NCBI RefSeq assembly: GCF_018324685.1
Contig: NZ_AP023354.1
Location: 2,480,001-2,544,000, forward strand
Reading direction: 5' to 3'
Length of the DNA: 64,000 bases
From: Actinocatenispora sera
GTDB taxonomy: Bacteria > Actinomycetota > Actinomycetes > Mycobacteriales > Micromonosporaceae
The position numbers and the translations under genes were made by a program. Position 1 is the stretch's first letter, and each line of letters opens with the position of its first letter. The notes beneath the pieces were generated by a model that was given only the letters and a program-made list of their open reading frames with translations, ran no database searches and had not been told where the DNA came from. Positions 32,034 through 40,817 of this stretch are shown in pieces.

Positions 32034-33449
32034 CTACTTCTTGACCGCGCGGTTGTAGTCGGTGATCGGCTTGGCCAGCGAGTCGGCCGAGGCCTTCATG
32101 TTGGCGGCGGCGGTACTCGGGTCGCCGGAGGTGATGGTCTTCTCCAGCCCCTCCTCGGCCGCCTGCCGGGCCTGCGGCATGACGCCGAGCGCGCAGCCGG
32201 AGGTGGCGAGGGACGGCTTGGCCGAGTGCAGCTGCTGCACCGCGACGCTGAACTGGGGGTACTGCTTCACCCACGCCTTGTCGGTCGGCTCGTCGAGCGC
32301 CTTGCTGTTGACCGGGAAGTAGCCGGTGCCGGTGTGCCACATCGCCTGGATCGCCGGCGACGAGGCGAACTTGACGAACTCCCACGAGGCGCGCTTCTGC
32401 GCGTCGGTGTGGCCGATGCCGTCGATCCACAGGCTCGCGCCGCCGATGATGGTGCCGCCGTCGGGCGCGCCGCTGCCGGTCAGCCGTGGGAACGGCGCGG
32501 CGGCGACGCTGAACTTGCCCTTGGCGCTGTTGATGAAGTCACGCAGCTCGCCGGTGGACTCCAGCTCCATCGCGACGGTACCGGACTTGAACGCCTGCTG
32601 CGCCGCGTCGGTCGTGCGGCCGGTGTTCGAGGCGTACCCCTTCTTGACCATGTTGGTCCACCACTGGGCGAGCTTGACCCCGTCCGGGCCGGCGAAGTTC
32701 ACCTTGGTGGCGAGGCCCTTGCGGCCGTTGGAGTCGTTGCAGTACTGGTCGCCGTTGGTGGCCATCAGCTGCTCGAGGTACCAGCCGTAGATGGCCGCGT
32801 TGAAGCCGACGATGTTCTTCTTCTTGTTCGTCAGCTTCTTCGCGTCCGCCTCGATCTCGTCGAGGTTCTTCGGCGGCTTGTTCGGGTCCAGCCCGGCCTT
32901 GGCGAACAGGTCCTTGTTGATGTACAGCAGCGGCATCGAGGAGTTGAACGGCATCGACCACTGCTTGCCGTCGAACTGGTAGTAGCTCGCGATGTTCGGC
33001 TCGATCGCGGACGCGTCCCACTTGTCCTTGGCGATGAACTTGTACATCGGCACCGTCTGCTTCGAGTCGATCATGAAGCGCGACCCGATGTCGTACACCT
33101 GGATCAGTTCCGGCGTGTTCTTCTGCTGCACCGCCGTCTTGTACTTGGCGATCGCGTCGTCGTACTCGCCGACGAACACCGGCTTGACCACGATCTTGCC
33201 CTTGTGCGCGGCGTTGAACTTGGTCACGATCTGCTTCAGCGCGGCGACGTTGGCGCCCTTCATGCTGTGCCAGAACTCCACCGTCACCGGCGACTTGACG
33301 TTCTTGAGCGCGTCGGCACCGGGCGCGTCGGTGGAGTTGCTACCGGAGTCGCTGCTGCCGCAGGCGGCCATCGTGGCGGTCAGCGCCAGTGCGGCGGCGC
33401 CGACCAGGGCGCGGGCCGCAAGCCCGCGCCGGATCTTGCCTGATCTCAT
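32034..33449 (-). CDS. sugar ABC transporter substrate-binding lipoprotein (UgpB-like)
   Basis: A 471-residue family-1 solute-binding protein. The basic N-terminus, hydrophobic segment and lipobox T-M-A-A-C (cysteine near residue 30) predict a lipid-anchored exported protein. V-E-F-W-H-S-M-K-G at the mature N-terminus and M-P-F-N-S-S-M-P-L-L-Y-I-N-K are typical of binding proteins for glycerol-3-phosphate or oligosaccharides. It would deliver substrate to the two permeases encoded upstream on the same strand. GGAGG precedes ATG 33449. No ATPase gene is in the operon, so a shared MsiK-type ATPase is likely. Confidence 0.92.
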   Translation of the reverse strand: MRSGKIRRGLAARALVGAAALALTATMAACGSSDSGSNSTDAPGADALKNVKSPVTVEFWHSMKGANVAALKQIVTKFNAAHKGKIVVKPVFVGEYDDAIAKYKTAVQQKNTPELIQVYDIGSRFMIDSKQTVPMYKFIAKDKWDASAIEPNIASYYQFDGKQWSMPFNSSMPLLYINKDLFAKAGLDPNKPPKNLDEIEADAKKLTNKKKNIVGFNAAIYGWYLEQLMATNGDQYCNDSNGRKGLATKVNFAGPDGVKLAQWWTNMVKKGYASNTGRTTDAAQQAFKSGTVAMELESTGELRDFINSAKGKFSVAAAPFPRLTGSGAPDGGTIIGGASLWIDGIGHTDAQKRASWEFVKFASSPAIQAMWHTGTGYFPVNSKALDEPTDKAWVKQYPQFSVAVQQLHSAKPSLATSGCALGVMPQARQAAEEGLEKTITSGDPSTAAANMKASADSLAKPITDYNRAVKK

Positions 33450-33479
33450 GTGTCGTTACCTCCACGGGGGTTTGGTTGG

Positions 33480-34367
33480 TCAGCGGACGGCGCCGGCGGT
33501 GAGGCCGCGGACGATGTAGCGCTGGCCGAAGATGACGATGAGCAGGGTCGGGATGACCGACAGGGCGGCACCGGCCACGACCAGACCGAGGTCGCCGACC
33601 TCGGCGTTGCGCAGCTGGGTGATGCCGATCTGCAGGGTCTGCTGGGAGGCGCTGCGGGTCACCAGCAGCGGCCAGAAGTACTGGTTCCAGGCGGTGAGGA
33701 AGATGTACACGCCGGCGGCGGCGATCGAGGGCCGGGCCAGCGGTACCAGGATGCGCCACAGGAACCGCAGGTGGCCGCAGCCGTCCACGGTCGCGGCGTC
33801 CCGCAGCTCGCTCGGGAACTGCAGGAACGCCTGGCGCAGCAGGAAGGTGCCGAACATGTTGGCGAGGAACGGCAACACCAGCCCGACCACCACGCCGAAG
33901 CTGGAGGTCAGCAGGTGCCAGTCGCCGATGTGCAGGTAGTTCGGGATGATGATCGACTCGGCCGGCACCATCAGGGTGGCCATGAACGCGCCGAACACGT
34001 AGCGGCGGCCCCACATCGGCATCAGCGCGAACGCGTACGCGGCGAAGATGCTGGTGATCAGCTGCGCGATCGTGATGATCCCGGCCTGTACCACCGAGTT
34101 GAGGTACTGCCGGCCCAGCGGGATCGAGTCGAACACGCCGGTGACGTTGGACCAGTGGAACCCGCTGGGGAAGATCCGCGGCGGGGACGAGGCCAGGTCG
34201 CCGCCGGGCATCACGCTGCCGACGAACGCATAGTAGATCGGGAAGATCACCGGGATCAGCGCGAGGATCAGCACCGCGTACACGACGATCTTGCCGGCGC
34301 TGATCCGGCGTCGCGGCGTGCGAGCGTCCACAGCCTTGTCCACAGTGGAGGAAGTCGGCTCGGCCAT
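33480..34367 (-). CDS. sugar ABC transporter permease (MalG/UgpE-like)
   Basis: A 295-residue inner-membrane permease with six predicted helices. The EAA loop that contacts the ATPase reads E-L-R-D-A-A-T-V-D-G-C followed by L-V-P-L-A-R-P. N-terminal P-x-Y-Y-A-F-V-G-S and the length fit the MalG/UgpE half of an importer. Its ATG overlaps the stop of the preceding permease gene (TGATG), so the two halves are translated in step. It lies 30 bp before the binding-protein gene. Confidence 0.92.
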   Translation of the reverse strand: MAEPTSSTVDKAVDARTPRRRISAGKIVVYAVLILALIPVIFPIYYAFVGSVMPGGDLASSPPRIFPSGFHWSNVTGVFDSIPLGRQYLNSVVQAGIITIAQLITSIFAAYAFALMPMWGRRYVFGAFMATLMVPAESIIIPNYLHIGDWHLLTSSFGVVVGLVLPFLANMFGTFLLRQAFLQFPSELRDAATVDGCGHLRFLWRILVPLARPSIAAAGVYIFLTAWNQYFWPLLVTRSASQQTLQIGITQLRNAEVGDLGLVVAGAALSVIPTLLIVIFGQRYIVRGLTAGAVR

Positions 34368-35341
34368 CAGTAGTGCACCTTCCGCTGCAACACCCCGAAC
34401 TGGATGCCGGTACAGGCCAGCACGATCACCAGCAGCACCATGGCCTGCGCGCTGGCGGTACCGAAGTCGCTGGAGCCGAACGCGAACGCCTTCTTGTAGA
34501 TGGAGTAGACCAGCGTGGTGGTCGAACCGTCCGGGCCGCCCTTGGTGAGGATGTGGATCTGGCCGAAGCTCTGCAGCGACTGGATCGTGGTGACCACGAC
34601 GAGGAAGAACAGCTGCGGTGACAGCAGTGGCAGGATGATCCGCCGGACGAGCTTGAGCCCGCTCGCGCCGTCCAGCCGCGCGGCCTCCATCACCTCGGCC
34701 GGGATCGAGCCGACCCCGGCGGAGAGCACCAGCACGTTGTAGCCGAGGTTCATCCACACGGTGGTGAGCGCCAGCGCGATCATCGCCACGTGCGGGTCGG
34801 TGGTCCAGCCGACCTTGCCGATGCCGAGGAAGCCGAGGATCCCGTTCGCCAGGCCGATCTGGTAGTTGTAGATGACCGAGAAGATCACCGACGCGGTGGC
34901 GACGCTGAACGCGAACGGCAGGGCGAACGCGGTCCGCAGTACCCGCACGCCGCGGATCTGCGCCTCCAGCAGCAGCACCACGACCAGCGCGCCGAGTACC
35001 CCGGGGATGACCGTCAGCAGGACGAACTCGAGCGTGTTGAGCAGCACCTTGCCGAACTCGGCGGAGGTGAACATGGCCCGGTAGTTGTCCAGCCCGACGA
35101 ACACCGATGCGCCGCCGAACAGGTCGCTGCCGTGCAGTGACAGGTAGACCGAGTCGCCCAGCGGCCACACCACGAACAGCGCGAACACGATGGTCGACGG
35201 CACCAGGAACAGGTACGCCAGGGCGTGGTCGCGGCTGTGCCGGGGCCGGGTAGGGGTCCGGGTCGGTTGATCGGCGCGGGAGGCGTCGGGGGCGGTTCCG
35301 CGGTCGGCCGCTTCGGCGGGACCACGGGTCTGTGCGGTCAC
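34367..35341 (-). CDS. sugar ABC transporter permease (MalF/UgpA-like)
   Basis: A 324-residue permease with a hydrophilic, proline-rich N-terminus (about 40 residues) and six helices. The EAA motif is E-V-M-E-A-A-R-L-D-G-A-S with I-I-L-P-L-L-S-P after it. A-Y-L-F-L-V-P-S and W-P-L-G-D-S-V-Y-L-S-L are typical for the MalF/UgpA/LacF side. GTG 35341 with GGAGG 8 nt upstream is the better start than ATG 35401. It is the first gene of the three-gene importer operon, whose promoter lies in the 306-bp gap to the divergent drug-export genes. Confidence 0.9.
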   Translation of the reverse strand: MTAQTRGPAEAADRGTAPDASRADQPTRTPTRPRHSRDHALAYLFLVPSTIVFALFVVWPLGDSVYLSLHGSDLFGGASVFVGLDNYRAMFTSAEFGKVLLNTLEFVLLTVIPGVLGALVVVLLLEAQIRGVRVLRTAFALPFAFSVATASVIFSVIYNYQIGLANGILGFLGIGKVGWTTDPHVAMIALALTTVWMNLGYNVLVLSAGVGSIPAEVMEAARLDGASGLKLVRRIILPLLSPQLFFLVVVTTIQSLQSFGQIHILTKGGPDGSTTTLVYSIYKKAFAFGSSDFGTASAQAMVLLVIVLACTGIQFGVLQRKVHY

Positions 35342-35570
35342 TCCAGATTCCTCCCGTGCAACGCGGGTGACGGTGCGTGGGCGGTAGGAGCCGTGCCGCA
35401 CCGTTGCGGATTGATCCAGCGCTCGGATTCTGCCACGCCCGACATGTCGCCGCTGTACGCCTCAGGTTGACCTGTCGGCAGTACCTGCATGAACACCCGG
35501 TTGCGCGGAGCCGTTCCGGGTGTGATGTCGGATCTGTGCCCGCCCTGTCAGGGGTTGACGCCAAATTGAC
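35342..35570. other. divergent intergenic region between sugar importer and DrrAB-like genes
   Basis: No gene is supported here. The region is less GC-rich than the flanks and should contain promoters for both directions. GGTTGACGCC near 35563 is a possible -35 for rightward transcription. Confidence 0.4.
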
Positions 35571-35596
35571 TTGACTGACGTCATGAATGCAGTCAA
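35571..35596. promoter_or_regulatory. candidate operator TTGACT-N14-AGTCAA upstream of DrrA-like gene
   Basis: The arms TTGACT (35571-35576) and AGTCAA (35591-35596) are perfectly complementary, and the left arm sits in a TTGACTTGACTGACGTCA run that itself repeats TTGACT-like hexamers. It lies about 50 bp before the ATPase start, suitable for repressor binding. No regulator gene adjoins. Confidence 0.45.
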
Positions 35597-35647
35597 TATG
35601 GCGTCGTACGGCCGACGCCGGCCGCCGACCACTGGGGGAAACCAGAC

Positions 35648-36601
35648 ATGATCATCGAAACCACCGGGCTGCGAAAGAGCTTCCGGTCCCGCAAGGGCAC
35701 CGTCGAGGCGGTTCGCGGCGTCGACCTGACCGTGGCCGAGGGACAGGTGTTCGGCTTCCTCGGCCCGAACGGTGCCGGCAAGACGACCACCCTGCGGATG
35801 CTCGCCACGCTGCTCGCGCCGGACGGTGGCAGCGCCGTCGTCGCCGGCGCCGACCTGCGTCGGGAACCGGGCGAGGTGCGCCGGCGGATCGGCTACGTCG
35901 GCCAGAACGGCGGCACCTGGCGCGAGGCCACCGCGCGCGAGGAGCTCGTCCTGCAGGCCCGGCTGTACGGGGTGAGCAAGGCCGACGCGATCCGCCGCGC
36001 GGCGCGCTCGATCGAGGCGTTCCAGCTCGATGCGTTCGCCGACCGCAAGACGGTCACCTACTCCGGCGGGCAGAAGCGGCGGGTCGACATCGCGCTCGGC
36101 CTGGTGCACGACCCGCGGCTGGTGTTCCTCGACGAGCCGACCACCGGCCTCGACCCGGCCAGCCGCAGCCACGTCTGGGACGAGGTACGCCGGCTGCGCG
36201 GCGAGGGCATGACCGTGTTCCTGACCACGCACTACCTCGACGAGGCGGATGCGCTCTGCGACCAGATCGCCATCATGGACGGCGGGCTGATCGTCGCCGA
36301 GGGCACCGCCGACGAACTCAAGCAGCAGGTCGAGGGCGACGTCATCACGCTCGGCTTCGGCCCGGACGGTGCCGAGGCCGTCGTCGCCGCCGAAAAGCTG
36401 CTCGCGGACGAGCCGTACGCGCGCCGCGCCGAACGCGCCGACACCGAACTGCGCCTGTACGTGGCCGGCGGCGCCACCGCGATGCCCCAGCTGATGCGGG
36501 TACTCGACGGCGCCGACATCACCGTCGAGTCGGTCGAGCTGCACCGCCCCAGCCTCGACGACGTCTTCCTGGCCAAGACCGGCCGCTCGCTGCGCGACTG
36601 A
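35648..36601 (+). CDS. drug-export ABC transporter ATP-binding protein (DrrA-like)
   Basis: A 317-residue ATPase of the DrrA family. Walker A is G-P-N-G-A-G-K-T-T-T (about residues 38-47), Q-loop Y-V-G-Q-N, signature Y-S-G-G-Q-K-R-R and Walker B L-V-F-L-D-E-P-T-T-G-L-D, followed by H-Y-L-D-E-A-D. The C-terminal about 100 residues form the DrrA-type extension, with L-H-R-P-S-L-D-D-V-F-L near the end. With the permease encoded 73 bp downstream it should export a hydrophobic compound, as daunorubicin DrrAB does. GGGGAAA precedes ATG 35648. Confidence 0.93.
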   Translation: MIIETTGLRKSFRSRKGTVEAVRGVDLTVAEGQVFGFLGPNGAGKTTTLRMLATLLAPDGGSAVVAGADLRREPGEVRRRIGYVGQNGGTWREATAREELVLQARLYGVSKADAIRRAARSIEAFQLDAFADRKTVTYSGGQKRRVDIALGLVHDPRLVFLDEPTTGLDPASRSHVWDEVRRLRGEGMTVFLTTHYLDEADALCDQIAIMDGGLIVAEGTADELKQQVEGDVITLGFGPDGAEAVVAAEKLLADEPYARRAERADTELRLYVAGGATAMPQLMRVLDGADITVESVELHRPSLDDVFLAKTGRSLRD

Positions 36602-36674
36602 CCCGGGCCGCACCCCGACCGTACGACGCGGTCGCTCCGCGCGACCGAACCCTTTGCCTGCAAGGAGAAACGTG

Positions 36675-37439
36675 ATGCCCTCGCTGGTCCGGGACACCTG
36701 GCTGGTGTTCCAACGATCGATGCTGCTGACGCTGCGCAACCCCACCTGGGTCGCCGTCGGCCTGGCCCAGCCGCTGTACTACCTGCTGCTGTTCGCGCCG
36801 CTGTTGAAGAACGTGCGCGCGCCCGGGATGGCCGGCGGCGACGCCGCCTTTGCCTTCTTCATCCCCGGCCTGCTCACCCAGCTGGCCCTGTTCGGCACGC
36901 TGTTCGTCGGGTTCGGGCTGATCGGTGAGCTGCGCGACGGCGTGATCGAGCGGATGCGGGTCACCCCGGTCAGCCGGTTCGCGCTGCTGCTCGGCCGCGC
37001 CCTGCGCGACGTGGTCACCCTGGTGGTACAGGCGATCGTGCTGGTCGTGATCTCGATCCCGTTCGGCCTGTCCGTCCACTTCGGACCACTGCTGCTGGTG
37101 CTGTGCCTGATGGTGCTGCTCGCGCTGCTCGGCGCCTCGGTCTCCTACGCGGTTGCACTGATCCTCAAGAGCGAGGACGCGCTGGCCCCGCTGGCCAACG
37201 GCGTCGCGATGCCGATCCTGCTGCTGTCCGGCGTGTTCCTGCCGATGGCCGCCGCACCCGGCTGGCTGCAGGGCATCTCGCACGCCAACCCGCTGCGCTA
37301 CGCGGTGGACGCCGCCCGCGACCTGTTCGCCGGCCACATCACCACCAACGCGGTGTACGAGGCGGCCATCATCCTGCTCGCCCTCACCGTCGCATCGGTG
37401 ATCTGGGCCGCCCGCCGTTTCGCCCGGACCGTCTCCTGA
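36675..37439 (+). CDS. drug-export ABC transporter permease (DrrB/ABC-2 type)
   Basis: A 254-residue ABC-2 type permease with six predicted helices. G-F-G-L-I-G-E-L-R-D-G-V-I-E-R-M-R-V-T-P-V-S-R is the cytoplasmic coupling region, and N-P-L-R-Y-A-V-D-A-A-R is the usual late motif. It pairs with the DrrA-like ATPase just upstream. AAGGAG 7 nt before ATG 36675 fixes the start. A hairpin (37454-37491) follows, so the export pair is a two-gene unit. The substrate is unknown; no biosynthetic genes adjoin. Confidence 0.92.
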   Translation: MPSLVRDTWLVFQRSMLLTLRNPTWVAVGLAQPLYYLLLFAPLLKNVRAPGMAGGDAAFAFFIPGLLTQLALFGTLFVGFGLIGELRDGVIERMRVTPVSRFALLLGRALRDVVTLVVQAIVLVVISIPFGLSVHFGPLLLVLCLMVLLALLGASVSYAVALILKSEDALAPLANGVAMPILLLSGVFLPMAAAPGWLQGISHANPLRYAVDAARDLFAGHITTNAVYEAAIILLALTVASVIWAARRFARTVS

Positions 37440-37453
37440 CCCCGCGGTACCGC

Positions 37454-37491
37454 CACCGTCCGGTCGGCACGAGGGGGCCGACCGGGCGGTG
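37454..37491. terminator. 15-bp hairpin (one mismatch) after the DrrAB-like pair
   Basis: CACCGTCCGGTCGGC pairs with GCCGACCGGGCGGTG around an 8-nt loop; it also separates the convergent SDR remnant. Confidence 0.75.
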
Positions 37492-37523
37492 TGGTGCGCT
37501 CACGCCCGGCCGCGAGGTGCCGA

Positions 37524-37938
37524 TCACCGACCGTACCGGTCGAACGGGCCGCGCAATGTCTCGGTGACGTACCAGAGACGGTCGGCGAGGCTGCGATCGT
37601 ACGAGGCGGGTGAGGACCGGGCCGGAGTGAACCGGTTGTAGTAGGCGCCCCGTTCGAGGTGCTCGGCGGTGGCGAGCGAGGCGACGGGTTCGGCCCCCCG
37701 GCGGGCCGAGATGGACAGGGCGTGCATCGCGGCGACCTGGATGCGCGGCCAGCGGCGCCCGAGGTCGGTACGGACCATGCCTGGATGCACGGCGACGACC
37801 GACAGTTCGGGGTGCCGACGGTGCCGCTCGGCCGACGAGGAGGAGCCGGTGGCCGTCGGCGGCGAGTTGCTTCGCCGCGGCGTGGCCAAGGCCCGAGGTG
37901 GCCCCGATGATCGCGATGGTGCGGGCTGGTGTGGTCAT
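37524..37938 (-). pseudogene. short-chain dehydrogenase/reductase with large internal deletion and frameshift
   Basis: The first about 35 residues read I-A-I-I-G-A-T-S-G-L-G-H-A-A-A-K-Q-L, a proper SDR cofactor-binding start. After L-L-L-V-G-R the frame is lost. A second frame continues with L-S-V-V-A-V-H-P-G-M-V-R-T-D-L-G, the post-active-site P-G motif, and a normal C-terminus ending F-D-R-Y-G-R. About 120 central residues, including the catalytic Tyr-x-x-x-Lys, are absent. The gene is therefore dead. It lies 5 bp from another damaged SDR gene on the same strand. Confidence 0.8.
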
Positions 37939-37943
37939 CGCGC

Positions 37944-38779
37944 TCAGCCCAGACCGAAGGCGGTGGTGATGAGCCGCTCGCGCAGGCCGGCTGGCAGGTG
38001 CGCCAGTACGCCGAAGAGCGCGACTCCCGATCCCGCCGTGTAACGGCGCTTCGGTCGGGGTGCCGTGACCACCCTGGCGATGGTCTTCGCGACCGCGTCG
38101 ACGGGGCCGAGCTTCTGCTTCGCGCCTGCCTTGGCGAGGGCGGCCAGCTGGTCGCGATAGAGGGCGACGCGGGCCGGATCGGCAGCGCCGAGCGCCGTTT
38201 CGGTGGTGGCGTCGGCCCGCCGGAAGATCGTGGTGTCCGTGCCACCCGGTTCGATCACGACCACCGGGATTCCCCAGGCGGCCAGCTCGGTCCGGAGCGA
38301 GTCCGACAGCGAGGCCAGCGCCGCCTTGCTGGCACCGATCGGCGCCATGAACGGGATCGGGACCCGGGCGGTGGGCGCGCTGATGTTGATGATGCGCCCG
38401 CCGCCGGCCCGCACCAGCGGTAGGAAGGACTGGATGACGTGGACCGGTCCCAAGGTGTTGATGGTGAACTGCCGGTCCAGGTCCGCCGGTGGCGTCAGCT
38501 CCAGCGGCCCCTGCACGATCACCCCCGCGTTGTTCACGATGGCCTGCAACCCGCTGCTGCCCACCGCCTGGGCCACCGTCTTGGCGGCGTTCTCGGTACT
38601 GGTCGGGTCGGTGACGTCGATCGAGACGGGCTCGATGCCGGGGTACCGGTCAGGGTGCTCGGCCGCTCGTGGACACCCGCGAAGACCCGGTGGCCGGCTG
38701 CGGCCAACCGTTCGGCGGTTGCTGCGCCGATGCCCGTCGCTGCACCGGTGATGAATACGTTCCTTTTAGCCTGTTTCAC
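37944..38779 (-). pseudogene. short-chain dehydrogenase/reductase, frameshifted near residue 30
   Basis: GTG 38779 (GGAG upstream) starts an SDR with V-F-I-T-G-A-A-T-G-I-G-A-A-T-A. Around 38665-38675 the frame slips by one base. The other frame then reads E-H-P-D-R-Y-P-G-I-E-P-V-S-I-D-V-T-D-P and continues without interruption through N-N-A-G-V, S-A-P-T-A-R-V and the rest to a full C-terminus. The catalytic S and Y-x-x-x-K region is altered: G-A-S-K appears where Y-x-x-x-K is expected, with I-G replacing the tyrosine context. A sequencing error could mimic the frameshift. The promoter region has two dyads and faces a PadR regulator. Confidence 0.75.
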
Positions 38780-38823
38780 AACAACTCCAAGTTGTTCATC
38801 GAGACATGTTACGATCAACATGT
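38780..38823. promoter_or_regulatory. two dyads between SDR and PadR genes, including a PadR-type ACATGTT-N6-AACATGT site
   Basis: AACAACT-CCA-AGTTGTT (38780-38796) abuts the SDR start. ACATGTTACGATCAACATGT (38804-38823) is a perfect dyad containing ATGT/ACAT half-sites known for PadR-family operators. A further GAACATGT lies at about 38861. The divergent PadR protein is the obvious ligand. Confidence 0.6.
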
Positions 38824-38892
38824 GACTTCAGCCTGGCGCCTCGACCCTGAATTGTCAACAGGAACATGTCGCTGTGAACATTTGGAGGTGTC

Positions 38893-39429
38893 ATGTCGCT
38901 GAGGCACGCGCTCATCGGGCTGCTCGCCGAGGGGCCGGCGAGCGGCTGGGACCTCACCCGCCGGTTCGAGGAGCTGCTCGGTACGGTCTGGCCGGCCGGC
39001 CACCCGCAGATCTACGGCGAGCTGCGCAAGCTCCAGGACGACGGCTTCATCGAGATCGACTCCGAGGGCCCGCGCCGGCGCAAGACCTACCGCGCGACGC
39101 CCGCCGGCGTCGAGGAGGCCCGTCGCTGGCTGATCTCCGTCGAGGTCGATCACACGCTCCGGCTGGAGCCCGTGCTGCGCTCGGTGTTCTTCTGGTTGCT
39201 GACCCCGCAGGAGCTGGCCGTCCACCTGGAGAACGAGGCGGCCTACTACCAGGCGCTCGCCCAGCGGTACCGCGACCTCGCCGCCGCCAAGGACCGGGGC
39301 GAGTACGGCGACAGTCCGCAGACCAACTCCATCCGCATCGCCGCCGAGGCCGGTATCCGGTTGCACGAAGCACTGGCCGACTGGGCGACCTGGGCCGAGG
39401 AGCACCAACCCAGGCAATCCGAAACCTGA
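38893..39429 (+). CDS. PadR-family transcriptional regulator
   Basis: A 178-residue winged-helix regulator. L-R-H-A-L-I-G-L-L-A-E-G-P-A-S-G-W-D-L opens the domain, H-P-Q-I-Y-G-E-L-R-K-L is the recognition helix and R-R-K-T-Y-R-A-T-P-A-G the wing. The C-terminal half is the usual helical dimerisation region (Vir-type). Such repressors normally control a divergent detoxification or transport gene; here both divergent SDR genes are damaged although the regulator is intact. GGAGG lies 6 nt before ATG 38893. Confidence 0.92.
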   Translation: MSLRHALIGLLAEGPASGWDLTRRFEELLGTVWPAGHPQIYGELRKLQDDGFIEIDSEGPRRRKTYRATPAGVEEARRWLISVEVDHTLRLEPVLRSVFFWLLTPQELAVHLENEAAYYQALAQRYRDLAAAKDRGEYGDSPQTNSIRIAAEAGIRLHEALADWATWAEEHQPRQSET

Positions 39430-39629
39430 GCTCCCGGTCGCCGGGTGGCTGTGGAATGACGAATCGTGCTGATGAGTACGTGTTGGATCTCCGAGGGCAG
39501 CCACGATCTGGGTTTGTCGGGCGTCCTGGGGTTTGTCGGGCGTCGCAGTGTCGGCGCAAAGCGCCAACGCCTCTCCGGGCGCGCCGAAACCGGTCGACCC
39601 GGGCGATGGGGGTCGGGGAGGGTTGGGGG

Positions 39630-40727
39630 ATGGCGGAGTTCGTGGCGGGGTTGGAGTTGGCTCGGGGGTTCTACCGGGAGGCGGTGCGGCCGATCCTGGA
39701 CGAGGCGCTGCCGGGGGTGCGGCACAGTGCGGCGCGGCTGGGCGGCGGGTCGGAGGTGCTGGGGTTCGACACGGCGCGGTCGGCGGATCACGAGTGGGGG
39801 CCGCGGGTACAGCTGTTCGTGAGCGAACGGGATGTCGCCGAGCACGCGGAGCGGCTGGACGCGGTGTTCGCGACGCGGCTGCCGAAGACGTTCCGCGGCT
39901 ACCCGACGCACTTCGCGGCAGCCGGGGAGAACGGCATCGGGACGATGCAGGTGACCGACGGGCCGGTACGGCACCGGGTCGAGGTCGCCGATCCGCACGG
40001 CTGGTTCGTCGGGCAGCTCGGGTTCGACCCGGCCGAGGGGGTGACCACGGCGGACTGGCTGGCGGCGCCGACGCAGCGGCTCGCGGAGGCGACCGCCGGC
40101 GCGGTGTTCCACGACGGGCTCGGGTTGCTCGGACCGGCCCGGGCGCGGCTCGACTGGTACCCGCACGACGTGTGGCTGCACGTACTCGCCTGCCAGTGGC
40201 AGCGGATCTCCCAGGAGGAGGCGTTCGTCGGCCGGTGCGGGGAGGTCGGCGACGAGCTGGGGTCGGCGGTCGTCGCGGCCCGGCTGGTGCGCGAACTGAT
40301 GCGGCTGTGGCTGTTGATGGCGCGACGCTACCCGCCGTACAGCAAGTGGTTGGGTAGCGCGTTCGCCGCCACGCCGCAAGCCGACGGGCTCGCCGCGCAG
40401 CTGACGGCGACTCTGGCCGCGACCGACTGGCACACCCGCGAGCGGCACCTCGGTGATGCGTACGAAACCGTTGCGGCGCAGCACAACCGGCTCGGCGTCA
40501 CCGCCCCGGTCGATCCCGCCACCCGGCCATACCACAACCGCCCGTTCCGGGTGCTGCACGCGGATCGGTTCGTCGCGGCGCTGTCCGACCGGATCACCGA
40601 TCCGCAGGTACGGGCGCTGCCGCTGGTCGGTGCCGTCGACCAGTTCGTCGACAGCACCGACCTGCTCGGCCGCCCCGCCCTGACCCGCGCCGTCACCCGC
40701 GCCGCTGCTGCCGAGCCGACGGACTGA
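39630..40727 (+). CDS. DUF4037 domain protein (nucleotidyltransferase-like)
   Basis: A 365-residue protein of the DUF4037 type. The N-terminal G-G-G-S-E-V-L-G-F-D-T-A-R-S-A-D-H-E-W-G region resembles the G-S/x-D-x-D signature of minimal nucleotidyltransferases, and the body is helical with many tryptophans. Its biochemical role is unknown. GGGGAGG about 8 nt before ATG 39630 supports this start. The 200-bp gap to the PadR gene contains a short direct repeat, GGGTTTGTCGGGCGTC, twice. I see no operon partner. Confidence 0.8.
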   Translation: MAEFVAGLELARGFYREAVRPILDEALPGVRHSAARLGGGSEVLGFDTARSADHEWGPRVQLFVSERDVAEHAERLDAVFATRLPKTFRGYPTHFAAAGENGIGTMQVTDGPVRHRVEVADPHGWFVGQLGFDPAEGVTTADWLAAPTQRLAEATAGAVFHDGLGLLGPARARLDWYPHDVWLHVLACQWQRISQEEAFVGRCGEVGDELGSAVVAARLVRELMRLWLLMARRYPPYSKWLGSAFAATPQADGLAAQLTATLAATDWHTRERHLGDAYETVAAQHNRLGVTAPVDPATRPYHNRPFRVLHADRFVAALSDRITDPQVRALPLVGAVDQFVDSTDLLGRPALTRAVTRAAAAEPTD

Positions 40728-40817
40728 CCGACGCTGCGGGCGGATCACCGGCCACACCAAGCCGAGCGACCCGGCCCAGGGCTCGCCGCCGGGGCAACCG
40801 GATTCCACAAAGGACAG

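Noticed and set aside
35648-37439. Part of an antibiotic biosynthetic cluster because of the DrrAB-like exporter
   Set aside because: No synthase, tailoring or pathway-specific regulator genes lie on either side; the exporter stands alone.
38874-39629. Extension of the DUF4037 frame back through the PadR gene
   Set aside because: The PadR frame has clear winged-helix motifs and a ribosome site; the DUF4037 start at 39630 has its own GGGGAGG.
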